From the NCBI GenBank assembly GCA_025175895.1, contig CM045987.1, positions 33,010,113 to 33,074,112 of the forward strand: a DNA stretch of 64,000 nucleotides, in the 5' to 3' direction. The notes beneath the pieces were generated by a model that was not told where the DNA came from, did not search any database, and saw nothing but the letters and a program-made list of their open reading frames with translations. Each line of letters starts with the position of its first letter. Position 1 is the stretch's first letter. A program made the translations under genes and the position numbers. Below are positions 11,908 through 24,087 of the stretch, one piece after another. This DNA comes from Wurfbainia villosa (lineage: Eukaryota > Streptophyta > Magnoliopsida > Zingiberales > Zingiberaceae).

Positions 11908-12950
11908 GTGGAAGGGAATCACAAGCAAGTCACATCAGTTGGCCTTGTCTATGGAAATATTTCTGAGCTAGATGTTGTAGATGCAACCAAAGCCTCTGTG
12001 GACGAGGAGGTCCCCATCACCTTGACCAGGGGGCAACTAGTTGAAATGATGGAAAAAGTTGCAGAGAGGGTTGCTGAGAAGGCTATGAAGGAGATGTTTA
12101 CACGAGAATGTCGAAGGGTGGCATATCTCTAACCTCACACTACAGAGCAACTAGGAGGAGCACCCCCAGGTGGAGAAGAGGCGTGTGTTTCACCTACGGG
12201 TTGTCACGACCACAGGGCCAGGCCTAGAGAATAAGGAACAAGAAATGCCAATAGACTCCCCCATCCCCTTTTCGAGGGGGGGGTGCAAAAGGGAGGAACA
12301 GGGGGAGAGTTGGATTATCATCCCTCAAGTGTCGCACAAACCACTCCTTTGCTGAAGAAATACTCTTGGAGGAATTATCTCCTAAGTTTCGAGTTTCTCA
12401 TATAGGTGTGTATTACGGTACCATAGATCCAGAGGAGCATATGTACACATTCGAGCACACGACCCTTCTTCATTGCTACACTGACGCCATCAAATGTCAG
12501 ATGTTCATGACCACTCTTTTGTCCTTGGCTCAAAGGTGGTTTCCACTGCTGCACCCAGGTTCCATCACTTGCTTTGATGATTTAAGCAAAGCATTTCTAC
12601 AATATTTTGGTAGTTGTAAGAAGTACAAACCTACAACTCAAAGTCTATTTAATTTGAAGCAGAAACCAGTGGAACGGCTGAGGGACTACATCCAACATTT
12701 TACTTGGGCCGCCTTGGAGGGCCCCACAACCACCATAGATGTGTATCAGGCAGTCACATCACACGGGTTGAAGGAAGGTCCCTTCTTCTGGGCCTTCATT
12801 ATGGAACCCTCGGCAAATTACGATGAGTTGCTTGGTTGAGCCGAAAAATATATCAACATGGAGGAGGCACAGAAGGCTCGACCACCTTTGAAAGGCCCAA
12901 TGACGACCCCCATTGAGAGGAATCATCTCCCTCCACAATGAGTTCCTCCT
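11908..12950 (+). pseudogene. gag of a Ty3/gypsy element, Tat/Retand-like, degenerate
   Basis: The best-preserved part is 12366-12839. It reads through a retrotransposon gag domain (PF03732 type) with the expected landmarks in order: DPEEH, CxxFxTTL...AQRWF, a KxFLQYF...Y segment, LFNLKQK, LRDYIQHF. A stop at 12837-12839 interrupts the conserved continuation, which resumes as AEKYIN.EEAQKA at 12840-12880. The upstream reading 11908-12132 fits the charged gag N-terminal region (EMMEKVAERVAEKAMKEMF) in another frame. Capsid function is lost. No protease, RT or integrase follows, so this copy is either deleted or belongs to a gag-only gypsy family. Confidence 0.75.
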
Positions 12951-13559
12951 AGGCAAGATAATTTTCGAGCATTTCCCATGGAAGCTCCCTGTAGCTGACC
13001 TTTGGGGATAATGGCAGCAAAGAACCTCCCACCCCCCAGATAGCTCAGGAGAAAGAAATGGAGGCTTGCAAAAGATAGGGTGTCCTCCGGCACCCGAATG
13101 GTTATATAAGATCCCCTCGCAACCCTCCTTCCCCTTTCTTCTGTAGGTACCACATGAAGTATGTCCATTCCAGTGAGCAATGCTATGGGTTAAAGAGAGA
13201 GCTGGAACGGATCAACTTCGAGCTTCCCTATCTGTTGCAATAACTCAATTTCAACTCTGGAAGGACGGGACCCCTCCCGCTGGTCGCCCAAGACCTTATG
13301 CCCGCAGGGGGCGCCCAGTTCCTGGATGGAACGATCAATGGTTAGGGAATAGAGGAGAAGCCCCGACCAAAATTGGCCAAAGTAGCGGAGCTACAATTAC
13401 CCCTGAGAATATCCCAACACGGGGAGTCATCAATGTCATCGCTGAGGGGCTTGCGACTGGAGATTCCAATCGTGCAATTCGTAAGCCCTCGGTGCTAGTC
13501 GCACATGTCAATTCCCCTAAGTGAAGGCGACACAGTGAGGAGAGAAGAATGATAGGGCT

Positions 13560-14150
13560 AGTCGATGCACAATTTTAAGTCCTCGACTAGGTCAAAGTGT
13601 GGCGAGCAGTTCAACACGACCAAGGCCATTCATAAGCCCTCGGCGCTAGCCACAGTGTGTCGATTTCCCCAAGTGGAGGCGATGCAGGGAGGAGAGAAGA
13701 ATGATAGGGCCAGCCAATGAACAGTTTGTAAGTCCCTGACTAGGTCTGACGACGAGCAATTCAGCACGACCGAGGCCATTCGTAATCCCTCAACGCTAGA
13801 CACAACATGTCAATTCCCCCCAGCAGAGGTGATGTGAGGAGGAGAGAAGAATGGAAGGACTAGTCGGCGCGCAGTTTGTAAGTCCTCGACTAGGTCTAAG
13901 TGTTCCTGCGACGAGTAGCTTGGTACGATTGAGGCCATTTGTAAGCCCTCAGCGCTAGCTGCAGTGTGTTAATTCCCCCGAGCAGAGGTGACACAGGGAG
14001 GAGAGAAGAATGGTAGGGAGAGTTACGCATAGTTTGTAAGTCCCTGACTAAGTCAAAGTGTTCTGGCAATGAGCATCTCGGCATGACCGAGTCCATTTGT
14101 AAGCCCTCGACACCAACCATAGCGTGTCAATTTCCTCGAGCGAAGGCGAT
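13560..14150 (+). repeat. 150-158-bp tandem repeat, about four units
   Basis: The phrase 'agtcc(c/t)(t/c)gacta(g/a)gtc' recurs at 13578, 13731, 13881 and 14039. Each unit includes 'gaggccattcgtaagccctc' and 'ggaggagagaagaatg'. It lies in the gypsy element downstream of gag, where Tat/Ogre-type elements often carry tandem repeats. Confidence 0.8.
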
Positions 14151-14179
14151 GTGGGGAGGAGAGGATTTCTGTGGAAGGT

Positions 14180-14485
14180 TGGCTAAGACAATTCATAAGT
14201 CCTCTAAGTAGTGATTATCCTATTGTGCTAAGGAAGTTCGTAAGTCCTTGAAGTGGTGATTATCCTATTTTATTGAGGTAATTCGTAAGTCCTTTAAGTG
14301 GTGATTATCTCATTCTGCTAAAGTAATTCGTAAGTCCTCAAAGCGGTGATTATCTTATCTTCATTGAGGCAATTTGTAAATCCTCAAAGCGGTGGTTCTT
14401 CCATTCTATCTAGGTCATTCGTAAACCCCCTAAACTGTTGTTCTCTGATTCAACTGAGGCAGTTCGTAAGTCCTCAAGCCATATA
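14180..14485 (+). repeat. 45-bp tandem repeat, seven units
   Basis: The unit contains 'attcgtaagtcctcaaagcggtgattatc' variants. The 'taagtcct' core recurs near 14197, 14242, 14287, 14332, 14378, 14422 and 14468, a strikingly regular 45-46-bp spacing. The core 'cgtaag(t/c)cctc' is also in the upstream 150-bp unit, so the short array probably arose from it. Confidence 0.85.
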
Positions 14486-16478
14486 TTTTCTCGTGTCAAA
14501 AAAAGCAATTTCAAAGGCTCTTGCTATAAGGCTTTGCCGAATAAGAGCTATACATTCCTGCATTATTAAAGAAATCATTAATCACCCCCGAGTATTTGTT
14601 GGGCTACTCATACTTTTTCTTATATGTCTCTATTTTACTTTTTTTTTTCACTTTTATTGTTATACACTTCCGCCTTAGACATAATTGTAACTTCGCACTA
14701 CTCCCTACAAAATAAAATAGACAAGAAGAAGGGAAGGAAGTAGAGCGCGACTATGCTAGGAGGTAAGAAAATAGGGCATTACAGAATGTTCCGGTCCGAT
14801 ATCAACGAAGATATCAGACGTAGAAGGAACTCGACTCGTTCTTTCCATGACAGACGAGTTGGAGAGAAAGGGGAGGGGTGTTGTATCACAATATGAGGAC
14901 CTATTCCTAAAGAAAAGTTTTGTTTATAATGCTGAAAGTTATACATGGATGCAAGGGTACATATTGTATCTCAGAGAATGGAAAAATCAATCTCAGCTCA
15001 CATAAGGCGGTATCGCACTTCAAAGGAAGCACGCCTGGCGAAATGATAAGGGAACTGTGTGGAAGATCAATGTCCAAGTTGGTGGACACAGATCCTGCCT
15101 CTTTAATCCCAGGAGATCATAAGTCCCTCCGAGGATATCGCCCCTTCGGATCCCTCTTCAGTCGATCAGGCTAGTAGTACGAATGCAACATGCAAAGCCT
15201 AGCTCCCTTGCGGAAATTGCCTCGACTTATATCGGGATATCCCCTTATGGAGATGCCCAAGATTCGCCATTTGAATTTGTCTAAGGTGTTCTTGAATACT
15301 TTGCTCGAGGCTTGGTCAAAGGGAGTCATTCCTTCCAAGGGCTCTCCGTCAGCGACTCTCGGATTTGTCGGACCCTATGAAATGAATGACGAAGTTAGAG
15401 TGCATGATATCTCATGAGAAGACCTAGGGGAGAGGAAATTGAAGATTGTGTTATCAATTGGTCTCCGAAGAGACAGGGATTCAGAAGCAGAATCTCCAGA
15501 AGAAGTCCTCGAAGACATGTATATGACAGGAAGAGACCCTGCTGGAGCAACAGCTCGGGGATGCCTGTGAAGGTGAGGTGAACGGCGCAGAGAAGGATGA
15601 GAGGACAGATGTGGTGTTCTTCCTTAACGAAGGCATGGGCCTGGAAGTAAAATCGAGGAATAGTCAAGAAGCCTCAACGTGGGAGGATGCCTAGGCTGAG
15701 CCTCTAAGGCTAGAATAAAATGCGACAATGAGGAGATAGGGGTCATTTGGCCAGCTTTTTGCTTGCGGCAGGGTGCCATCAATCGAGAGAACGATGAGGA
15801 GCGGAGCAAAGAAGAAGGGTGTCTTATGGGACATTGGGGGGGGGGGGGGGGGGGGTGTTAAACCCCGGCCCAATTTATAGCAATGGGAAGAGAAACGATC
15901 TCACCTTTTTGAGAATTTAACATGGAGGGTGAAAGTAGAAGTGACCCTGCCTTTATAAGGAGGAAGACAGGACTTTAATGTCGAAAGCCAATAAGGGCAA
16001 CACACCACTCCTCTAGCAATGACTCGTACAACAAAAAGACATAACTGGCCGAGTTGATCTCGAAAAACTCGGTGGGTGTCTCCTAGAACCTAACAGTGGT
16101 ATGAGGATTCGAGTACAACGCTAGCGGAAGGTGCTAAGGGAGAGAAGGGCGGGGACACAGAGTTATTCTTTTGTGATTAAGCTGAAGTAACATAGAAGCT
16201 AGACACATCTCCCAGCTTGCCAAAATAATTCATCTAAAAGAAAGTTGGTTACATTACAAGGAGTCAATATTAATCTATCTTCTTTGTCAATACATTATAC
16301 GGAAGAAGAAGAAGAAGATGAAGGAACTTGGTGAGGACTCCCCCTCATGGGCCGCTGGTCGAATGGAAGGAATAGTAGGAGAGGAACCTACGGAAGACTC
16401 CCCATCTGACCAAGTCAATCAAAACAGTCGATTTCTAAAAGAAGGGAAGGGGAACCTAAAGGGACCTTTTGAACCATA
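14486..16478. other. Unassigned gypsy-related DNA
   Basis: No complete reading frame with recognisable domains. A LTR-end-like sequence near 16088-16095 (cctaaca before 'gtggtatgagg') resembles a copia LTR/primer-site junction with several mismatches. A G20 tract lies at 15836-15855. Confidence 0.35.
15836..15855. repeat. Homopolymer G20 tract
   Basis: Twenty consecutive G, followed by TGTTAAACCCCGG. It could form quadruplex DNA and is a place where the assembled length should not be trusted. Confidence 0.9.
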
Positions 16479-16916
16479 AAAAATTCGAAATTAAATTTAA
16501 AAAATTTCAAATCTAATCTAAAAAATTATAATAATTCTATTTTTAAAAATTCTAATAATCTTATCTTAAAAAATTCTATTAATAATTCTACTTTTAAAAA
16601 GTCTAATAATCTTATCTTAAAAAATTCTATCAATAATTCTACTTTTGAAAAGTTTAATAATCTTATATTAAAAAATTCTAATAATTCTATTAATAATTCT
16701 ACTTTTGAAAAGTCTAATAATCTTATCTTAAAAAATTATGATAATTCTACTTTTAAAAAGTCTAATAATCTTATCTTGAAAAAAAAATCTAATAATCTTA
16801 TTTTGAAAAAGGCTAATACTCCTATTAAATCTATTTTAAATAATTCAAAATCTAACCTAATTAAAAATTCAAAATTAGATAATCAAACCAATAAAATTAT
16901 TTATAATAAAGTATAA
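16479..16916 (+). pseudogene. Asn-rich repeated C-terminal part of family B gag
   Basis: An open frame of 145 codons without ATG, ending TAA at 16914-16916. It encodes an irregular repeat of about 14-16 residues, NNLILKNS.NNSTF.K, rich in Asn, Ser, Lys and Leu. After the stop the frame continues with FDYTQ, which corresponds to the FDYGTQ segment near the end of the family C gags. I therefore read it as the gag linker after the zinc knuckles rather than as random AT-rich DNA. The minus-strand copy has the matching sequence at about 62330-62590. Function of the repeat is unknown. Confidence 0.5.
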
Positions 16917-17611
16917 TTTGATTATACACAAATTAATAATTTAGTAATTAAACCTTCAACTTTTAGAAATTCAACAAATAAAAATCTACCTAAGAAACGA
17001 ACCATTTCTTTGAATTGATTAAACATAACATGCTCATGCATACATATCATTTTAATTAATTACTGTGCTTATTTTTATCGTGTCATACATATTAGTCTTA
17101 AATTAACTCTCATAGAATGGTTATATAGGAAATGGTTAATTAACCTTGACAACATAGTATCCAGACGCGTTGAGATGATAGTACGTTAGGGAAATGAAGT
17201 CTCGTGTATCCGGATTAGATAAAGAGTATCTAGTTTGGTGCACTTGGCTAAGTGGAACTAACTAAAGCTACCTCACCACATCCTAAACTAGTTAGACTAG
17301 AATTTGACCCAAAGTGAATTAAGTATATAATTTCTTAAGATTGACTTTGTCTACGGAAGTGGTCGTTGTTTCGATCAAAAAATGCCTCTGTGCCTCGCCA
17401 TGACCTAGAAGCCATCTTTTGAAATGTTCACTTAACTAACTAAAGGTTAAATCCGAATCTAATTCAAGGTTAATTAACTTTCAAATAATTAAAATTAACT
17501 AAGTAAAATTAAATTCATCTCACAACATCTATAAGGATAACTTGGTTGATCATGTAAAATGGGTGAGATGGTAAGGACAACAAATTGAAAAAAGTTTTGA
17601 AAACGATTTCA

Positions 17612-17660
<49 letters not shown>

Positions 17661-18569
17661 AATTCTTAAAACTATTTTTATTGGTTGTCATGATTGTTGC
17701 GTGTAGTTATACGTAGTGTTTAAAATAACTATGCTTTTTAAAATGATGGTTAGTTGACTAATATTGAGCTTCTAGATCCTTAGGTCAACTTTAGACACCT
17801 AGACCCTCTAGATACTTAGGTAAGTCTTCCTTATGGCCAACAAAGATGTTCTAAGAGTTTGTCAGACAAAGACAAAGACCCTCTAGATAAGCCTTCCTTG
17901 TGGCTAACAAGGATGTTAGGTTAAGGGGGAGGTTCTAATTGGATAATCATTTTTTTTAGTTGTTAGAATATTATTATTATTATTTAAAAAAAACCTTCAT
18001 TTTTATAATATGCCAAGGGAGAGAAAAAACTTAAGTTAGACAAACTTAGTATCTCTAGCTACCTCTAGTTTGACATAAAACCTAATAGACATGAGCCTCT
18101 AATATCTTGTAAATATATCTTTAATTCCTTTAAAAAAAAAAGGTCATTCTTAAAATTATATAACAATGTTAAAGGTTGGACGGTCACATCCTAACCTAGG
18201 ATATATATTATTGGTGCAGGATTTAGAAACCTAAGCTCATAAATGTTAAAGGGAGTTGAATATGTTAAATCAAATTGATTAGGATGTTTTAAAATTCTAT
18301 TTTTGGTAAAAGTAAAGGACTCGTGCTTGAAAATATTGTTCAAACGTTAACCTTAAAAATGCACCCCTTATAAAGTTATTTTTGATATATGACAAAGGGG
18401 GAGAGAGATTAAAGTTAAGAGGTTAATTATTTTTTTTCGAAAAATATTTATTTTTCAAAACTCACCTAGGGTTAAGGGGAGGTAACCTTAAGGGGGAGGT
18501 TTTGAAAAATACTTGTTTAATGCTTACTGCTTATTTTCTCTTAATTTTGAATTGGTTTGTCATAGATTA
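16917..18569 (+). other. Non-coding spacer of family B element
   Basis: AT-rich, no coding frame. Contains a (TA)n microsatellite at about 17617-17656 and an imperfect direct repeat around 17830-17920 ('cttccttgtggc.aacaa.gatgtt'). The same sequence is present inverted at 57798-58955 and 61861-62330. Confidence 0.6.
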
Positions 18570-18582
18570 AAAAGGGGAAGAT
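18570..18582 (+). promoter_or_regulatory. Polypurine tract, family B
   Basis: AAAAGGGGAAGAT directly before the LTR start TGCTGGTGTAGGGG. Confidence 0.7.
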
Positions 18583-19746
18583 TGCTGGTGTAGGGGCACC
18601 AGTTAATCGAATCTTGATTTTGATAATGACAAAGATTCAAAGTTAAGCTATTTTGTTATCTCATATGTTATGCTAAGTGTGCAGGTATTATATTAGACTT
18701 TACTAAGGTCAATGACACTAGGAGAATCTCCGGACAAGAAACCTCGGTGGTCAACGACACTAGGAGAATCTCGGGACGAGAAACCTCGGTGGTTGGGTGA
18801 CACCAGGAGAATCTCAGAAGGAGAAACCTTGATAGTAGGGTGATGCCAGGAGAATCTCAGAAGGAGAAACCTCGGTGATCAAGTAACCGAAAGCTAAGCG
18901 ATAGGTCAGGAGGACCAAAGGTAAGCTCCGGATGTGGAGCGGTGGTAAGAACGCGTCCTCGATAAGAGGACAATCCTAGGCATCGATCCGACCAAGGCTT
19001 CCAGAGGAATGCTAAAGTCGAGATCGGATAGTCAAAGGACTGTCACACTGCATAACATTATGCATCTCTTGTGCTAACCTTGTGTTGCAGGTGTCAGGTT
19101 GAATTCTCAAGTGTAGCAGTTGACTGAAGGGTTCAACAGTCGACTGGAGACAGTTGACTGCCAAGAGGATCAGTCGACTGATATCGACGAATCAACCCAA
19201 TGCACATGGTCAAAGAGATATCGATCGATGGTGCCACTTTATGATAAGATAAGCTATCACCTCAAGATAAAATTTACGAGTTTTGGATATGGATATGGAC
19301 ATATTCCAAGGCACCAATCTATAAAAGGAGGAGATGACTGAAACCTTACATCAATCAATGAACTCCTAAGTGCTCCTACTCTCCGACCATAACTCTTCAT
19401 GCTTCAACGCTACTCCGACTGCGCATCCACCGTAATCCATTGTCGATATTTTATTTAATTCATATTTGTTACTTGCTAAGAGGAGAGATAGGTTTGTTAC
19501 CTCTTTCTCTATATATTCTGTAATCGGTTATCTCTTACCTCCAACGAGAAAGAGACTTTAGTGTTTTGCCCTTCAGAAGTGATCAAGGATCGCAGAGCCT
19601 TGGATTAGCAGTTGGTGGGTTGTGAACCAAGTAAAAAATACTTATGTTTTATATTTTAGTTTTCCGTTGCGTACTTTGTTTTAATTGACGAAAAAAAAAG
19701 ATTTTCGATTGCTATTCACCCCCTCTAGCGTTTTCTCGATCTGACA
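18583..19746 (+). repeat. LTR, family B (1164 bp, plus strand)
   Basis: Begins TGCTGGTGTAGGGG and ends ATCTGACA. It matches the inverted LTR at 56651-57784. It carries a 42-bp tandem repeat (cactaggagaatctc... acctcggtgg) with units starting near 18716, 18758, 18800 and 18844. CAGTCGACTG palindromes are at 19137-19146 and 19171-19180, the TATA box TATAAAAG at 19320-19327, and the U5 motif CTATTCACCCCCTCTAG near 19712-19728. Confidence 0.85.
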
Positions 19747-19753
19747 CCAATTG

Positions 19754-20110
19754 TGCTAGCCGAGCACCAACAATGCTAGCTGAGCACCATGCGTGATCTC
19801 GAGCACCACACTCGCAGCCAAGAACCAAGCGTAATCCCGAGCACCGTGCACACAACCAAGCACCATGCATGATCCCGAGCACCCCATGCGCAGTCGAGCA
19901 CTGCGCATAATCCCAAGCACCAACAGTGCTCCACCATTGTTTCTAGCACCGCAATTCCGGCACTGTGTTACGCTCAAGCACCAATAGAGCTTCACCACTG
20001 TTTCACCTATTGTACTCGGGCACCACGATTTCAATTTTGTTCATCCTGCGCTCGAGCACCAACAGTTCTCTACCACTATTTCTCTTACTGTGCTTGGGCA
20101 CGACGATTTC
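19754..20110 (-). repeat. 'GGTGCTCGGGAT' minisatellite in a retroelement leader
   Basis: On the minus strand, units of roughly 30-35 bp containing GGTGCTCGGGATYACGC and GGTGCTYGGCTG repeat about ten times with heavy variation. It lies just inside the primer site at 20211-20221, so it belongs to the 5' leader of a minus-strand element. Confidence 0.65.
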
Positions 20111-20210
20111 GACACTGTTCATGTCTTCGATGAGAATTGCACTCCATGATCAACAACCATTTTTGAGATTTAACTCAAGAAATTGTTGAACAATTTCGCA
20201 TTCAACCTGA

Positions 20211-20680
20211 CTCTAATACCAATGTAAGAAATACTTATAAAATTGCAAAAACATAAGTATATCTCAAATATAGATGTTGAATGATCTGGAACTGCTCTGG
20301 ATCTCTACAAATTCTGGATATCTGTAAACTCTAGATCTCGCGGTCAAAGGCTCACAGTCGGGATGAAAGTCATGAGGGTTAACTCGAACTTTCACCATAG
20401 TACTATAACACTGCAACCCTAAGCTCGGTGACGACGATCTCTTATTCTTCTCAACAAGAGAAGAGTTCTCTCGACTCTGCAACACTTGTCTTCATGCAAA
20501 ACACTTGCACACGAGGACTCTTTGTTGCCTCCTCGCACCACTTGCACACAAGAAATCTCACTGTTTCTTAATTCACTCGTGCACATCCCTCACAGAAGCT
20601 CTTGCATATCTTCTCGCAAAACAATCACAATCTCACTAAGAGAAGAATGGAAGATAAAGATAGGATAATGGCCCCATTAT
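20211..20680 (-). mobile_element. Primer site and partial LTR of a minus-strand element
   Basis: CTCTAATACCA (20211-20221) is the complement of a slightly altered tRNA-iMet primer site. TGTAAGAAATAC at 20223 would be the complement of an LTR ending in ...TTACA. The LTR runs rightward until it meets the family C fragment near 20680. A TATA-like box (minus strand) is near 20690. No matching second LTR is in the window. Confidence 0.5.
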
Positions 20681-20689
20681 CCCACCCCT

Positions 20690-21893
20690 ATATGAGCATA
20701 ATGGAAAGTCCAAGCTTGAGTCTTAGCAATTGGAAAGTCCAACATGGGTTGGCATGGAAAGTCCAAGCATGGATCTTGGCAAGGGAAAGTCCAAGCTTGA
20801 ATCTTGGCAAATGGAAAGTCCAACATGGGTTGGTAAGGGAAGTCCAAGAGTTGATATTGGTGGCGTAAAGTCCAAGCGTGAGTCTTGGCAGCATAAGTCC
20901 ACTGGTTGACGACATAAAGTTTAAGCGTGTGTCTTGGCAGCGTAAGCCCAATGTGCCTTGGCGGTGTAGACCACATTAACAATGACAATAGCCGATGGAA
21001 GCATCTAAAGGCTAGCGTATGGATGAACAAGTCATGGATGACTTAGAGGAATCCGATAGGCGTGAGACTGATGGAGGTGACTAGAAGGCTTAGGTCTAGG
21101 CTAAGGGTGGTCTAGCAAGTATGAGGGCATCATACTTGGGGTTAAACATCATGTTTGAGTTTTGTCAGTTGACTAGAGTTATGACTCAGTCGACTGGTCA
21201 AGTGTTTTGACATTTGGCAGCCGAGTTGACTCTGAGTAGTCAATTAGGATTATGACCAGTCGATTGACCAGGAGTCGACTGACGTTCAACTGTGGCAAAA
21301 TGCCTTGACAATCGACTGCCAACATTGGACAGTCGACTGATAGCTTGAGCAGTCGACTGCCATGGAGGGCAGTCGACTGCTGGTGTTGATCGCGAGGACA
21401 GAACACTCGGTAGCCGATTGAGCAGTCGACTACTGGTAATGACAGTCGATTGTCAGTGTATCCGTTGGAACTTATCCAGCATAGATCGAGTCGTTGTCTC
21501 ACAATGGCTACAGGAGCAGTCGACTGATAGTCGCGAGCAGTCGACTGCTAGGTGGAATCTTGCCGAGTTGCAGCTTTAAAAGGAGCTCGAGGAGAGGGAT
21601 TTTGGTATGGTTCTTTGAGGCGATTTGGGGTGATTTGCTGGTGCAATTCAGGGTCTCCAAGTGCATCTCAAGCAATCAAATAAGCAAACATCTAAAAGTG
21701 CATTTGTAAAATTTTCTTTATATATTTTTGTGTATTTTACTTGTAATTGTTTGTATTACTTTTGTAATCCTTGTAAGAGGTTTCTCCGCCTTCGATTTGT
21801 TGTCGAGAAGGAGTGTATTTGATTAGTGGTGGTGTTTGCATCGCTAGAGCTCATTTGAGCTCAATCCGTGAAGTAGAAATTCACCCCCCTCTT
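20690..21893 (+). repeat. Family C copia LTR fragment, plus strand
   Basis: Reads collinearly with the complement of 52340-53680: a 'ggaaagtccaag' repeat block, 'gatggaagca', 'caagtatgaggg', a CAGTCGACTG array (about 21190-21545), TATA-like CTTTAAAAGG near 21572-21581, 'gcatcgctagagctc' and TTCACCCCCCTCT. Both ends are missing, so it is a truncated solo LTR. Confidence 0.75.
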
Positions 21894-22119
21894 ATTGTTG
21901 AATGGAATGACAATATATGCAATGGAAAACACAAAACTGTCCAGTGAGTGGTCCAAGAGGTCAGCTAGAATGTCTTATCTTCTATAGTCCCTTTTCCAAT
22001 ATTTGGATGGATCTATCGGTCGTTCCTGCAGGGGCACAATGAGCCCGTAGGGTCTCCTGGTTTTGCTACTTAAAGAGAAAAGACTAAGACTCTATTTGAG
22101 AGGAGACGGGGAAGTATAA
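21894..22119. other. Unassigned short stretch
   Basis: Between the family C LTR fragment and the dispersed repeat. No feature recognised. Confidence 0.4.
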
Positions 22120-22610
22120 GTAATGAAAAGGAAAGGACATCTTATAATGAAGGTTCTGTTTGCGTACTTTATTCTTGAGCTCGGTAGGACGTTTGCCCAG
22201 ATGTGCTCTTATCGGGTCGACCTTAATGGGTTGACCTCAAGCCGAATAGAATTCCATCGGGTAAACTTGAAATGGGTCGTACAAAGAAAATATGTGAATC
22301 CACAACAAGAGGATACTGATGTTTTCTGGCTCCTCTCCTATCTCTTCTCCAAGCGATTTGAGAGAAAAACTTGTCCCTCGCTCCTCTCCCCTTGCTAATA
22401 CTATATAGCCAAGAGGTAATCCTTTTTTACATCCTTCTAATCAGTTGCGCCCCTTCGCCTGAACTGATATGATGCATCTCACTTCACCTACCACCGAGTT
22501 CATATACCGGACACAACTCGTTGGGATGAGCTCGACCGGCTAAACAATCAAGGCAACTAAGCTTAGATCGATCCATTGCCATTAGGTCGGCCACTGCTAT
22601 AACTATATAT
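22120..22610 (+). repeat. Dispersed repeat, copy 2
   Basis: Diverged copy of 9110-9950 in the same orientation. The central part, with two adjacent 'cctctcc.at..cttctccaagc.atttgag' phrases, is best preserved. Confidence 0.5.
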
Positions 22611-24087
22611 TTTGGATGATTGTATCTTGCGCGCTAGTGTACGAATATGGAATGCACAATGCCCTCGTCATCGCCGCTCGACATCGTGCGGATCGCGACC
22701 GAATCGTGATCGAATTCCGACCGGATTATGGTCACGACATTGCAATCGGGTCGCGGCTGCATCGCAATTGGATTGCGACCACGTTCACGAGCAATCACTG
22801 TTGTGATTGCCCCTTATCGCGACGAGAGGGGCAATGTAGATGACCCGGATGGATTTAGGAGTTAGACTTTAGCAGAGATCCAACCTCAACGTCGTGCAAT
22901 GAGGGCCACAGCGGGAGGGACGATTTGAACAATGGATGGGCAATTGAATACGGGATAAGACGTGCAGGATAATAAATCTATCTCTCTATATATATATACA
23001 AAGTGTAAAAAAAATAATATTATAAAGTGTAAGATTAATTGCACTTCATAAAATAAAATTATACTAATGATTTATAATAATCACGGACATTTCAATTCGT
23101 GTCAATTTATCAGTAACCATGCCAAATTATTTAGATCAGTTGAAATGTGAATGAAAATATATAAAATTATCTCTGATGGGAATAGTACAAAATTTATAAT
23201 ACCAAGATTAGTTTATATTGAATAGCATCATTAAAATAATGTAAGTATTATTTGATCTATAATGCTCTTCCTTATGTGCGTACCACTTTGCATGTGTGAA
23301 ATGTTAATTTTATTGAATCAAAAAATTGTTTAATTAGTCTAACACAAACTCGCCGGCCATTTTTTATACAAAATTTAATTCGCCATAAACAATCTATATT
23401 TGATTGCTAAAGTGTTTCCCTCTGAAAATAGACTACCTTTGCAAATCTATACGCAATACTGAAGAATTGGATAAGAAAATTATAATTATTCTGTATCTAA
23501 TTTTTATTTCTATATTTTGTTCTTACAAGATCTTCTCGTCACTTTTAAATTTTATCTCTGACATCATATTTCACATCAGAACAAGTCACATTATTGGCTA
23601 CCTAATACTTGATTTGGCACACCCATATATAACTTAGTGTATTTATCGGGTGTACGAAATTCTCGCTACGAGAAATATTGGAGAAGAAATTTATTATACA
23701 CCGTCTTAACTTAGTGTATCTTCTATAATTTTAAAGTTATAAATAAAGATCATATATTTAAAATTTATGCACAAAATTACTTTAAAATCAAGCAAGAGGT
23801 ATCCATTTCATACATCATATGCACATAAACCTTTTCTCTCTGAGACAATTGTATGAAAAGCTTGGGAATTCTTGTTTTGATTTTTAATTCCAATTTAACT
23901 CTAGAACTGTCACATTTGTCTCACATATGGATAAAAAAAAACAAATCCATATCCAACAAATATTTATAATTTTGAAGTATGTTTCTCAAGTTTATATTTA
24001 ACAAATTCATATCCCACAGTTCATGTATGAGCTCATGCATCAAGTTGCACCAAAGAATAATACAATTTTCACTCGAATGATTTTAAA
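22611..24087. other. Unassigned sequence flanking the hAT element
   Basis: 22640-22850 is GC-richer, with many GATCG/CGACC words and no convincing gene. 22975-24087 is AT-rich, apparently low-copy in this window, and lacks long open frames. Nothing else can be supported. Confidence 0.5.

Larger units (their letters stand above)
16479..19746 (+). mobile_element. Copia-type element, family B, 5'-truncated
   Basis: Contains the tail of gag, a 1.65-kb non-coding spacer, a polypurine tract and a complete 3' LTR. The same order is found inverted at 56651-62600. The gag-spacer-LTR order without pol matches families A and C, so this is probably another TR-GAG-type family. The left junction near 16470 is where similarity to the minus-strand copy stops. 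Confidence 0.7.

Noticed and set aside
16080..16110. Second copia LTR/primer site junction
   Set aside because: 'gtggtatgagg' resembles the primer site but mismatches accumulate after eight bases and no matching LTR pair could be found.
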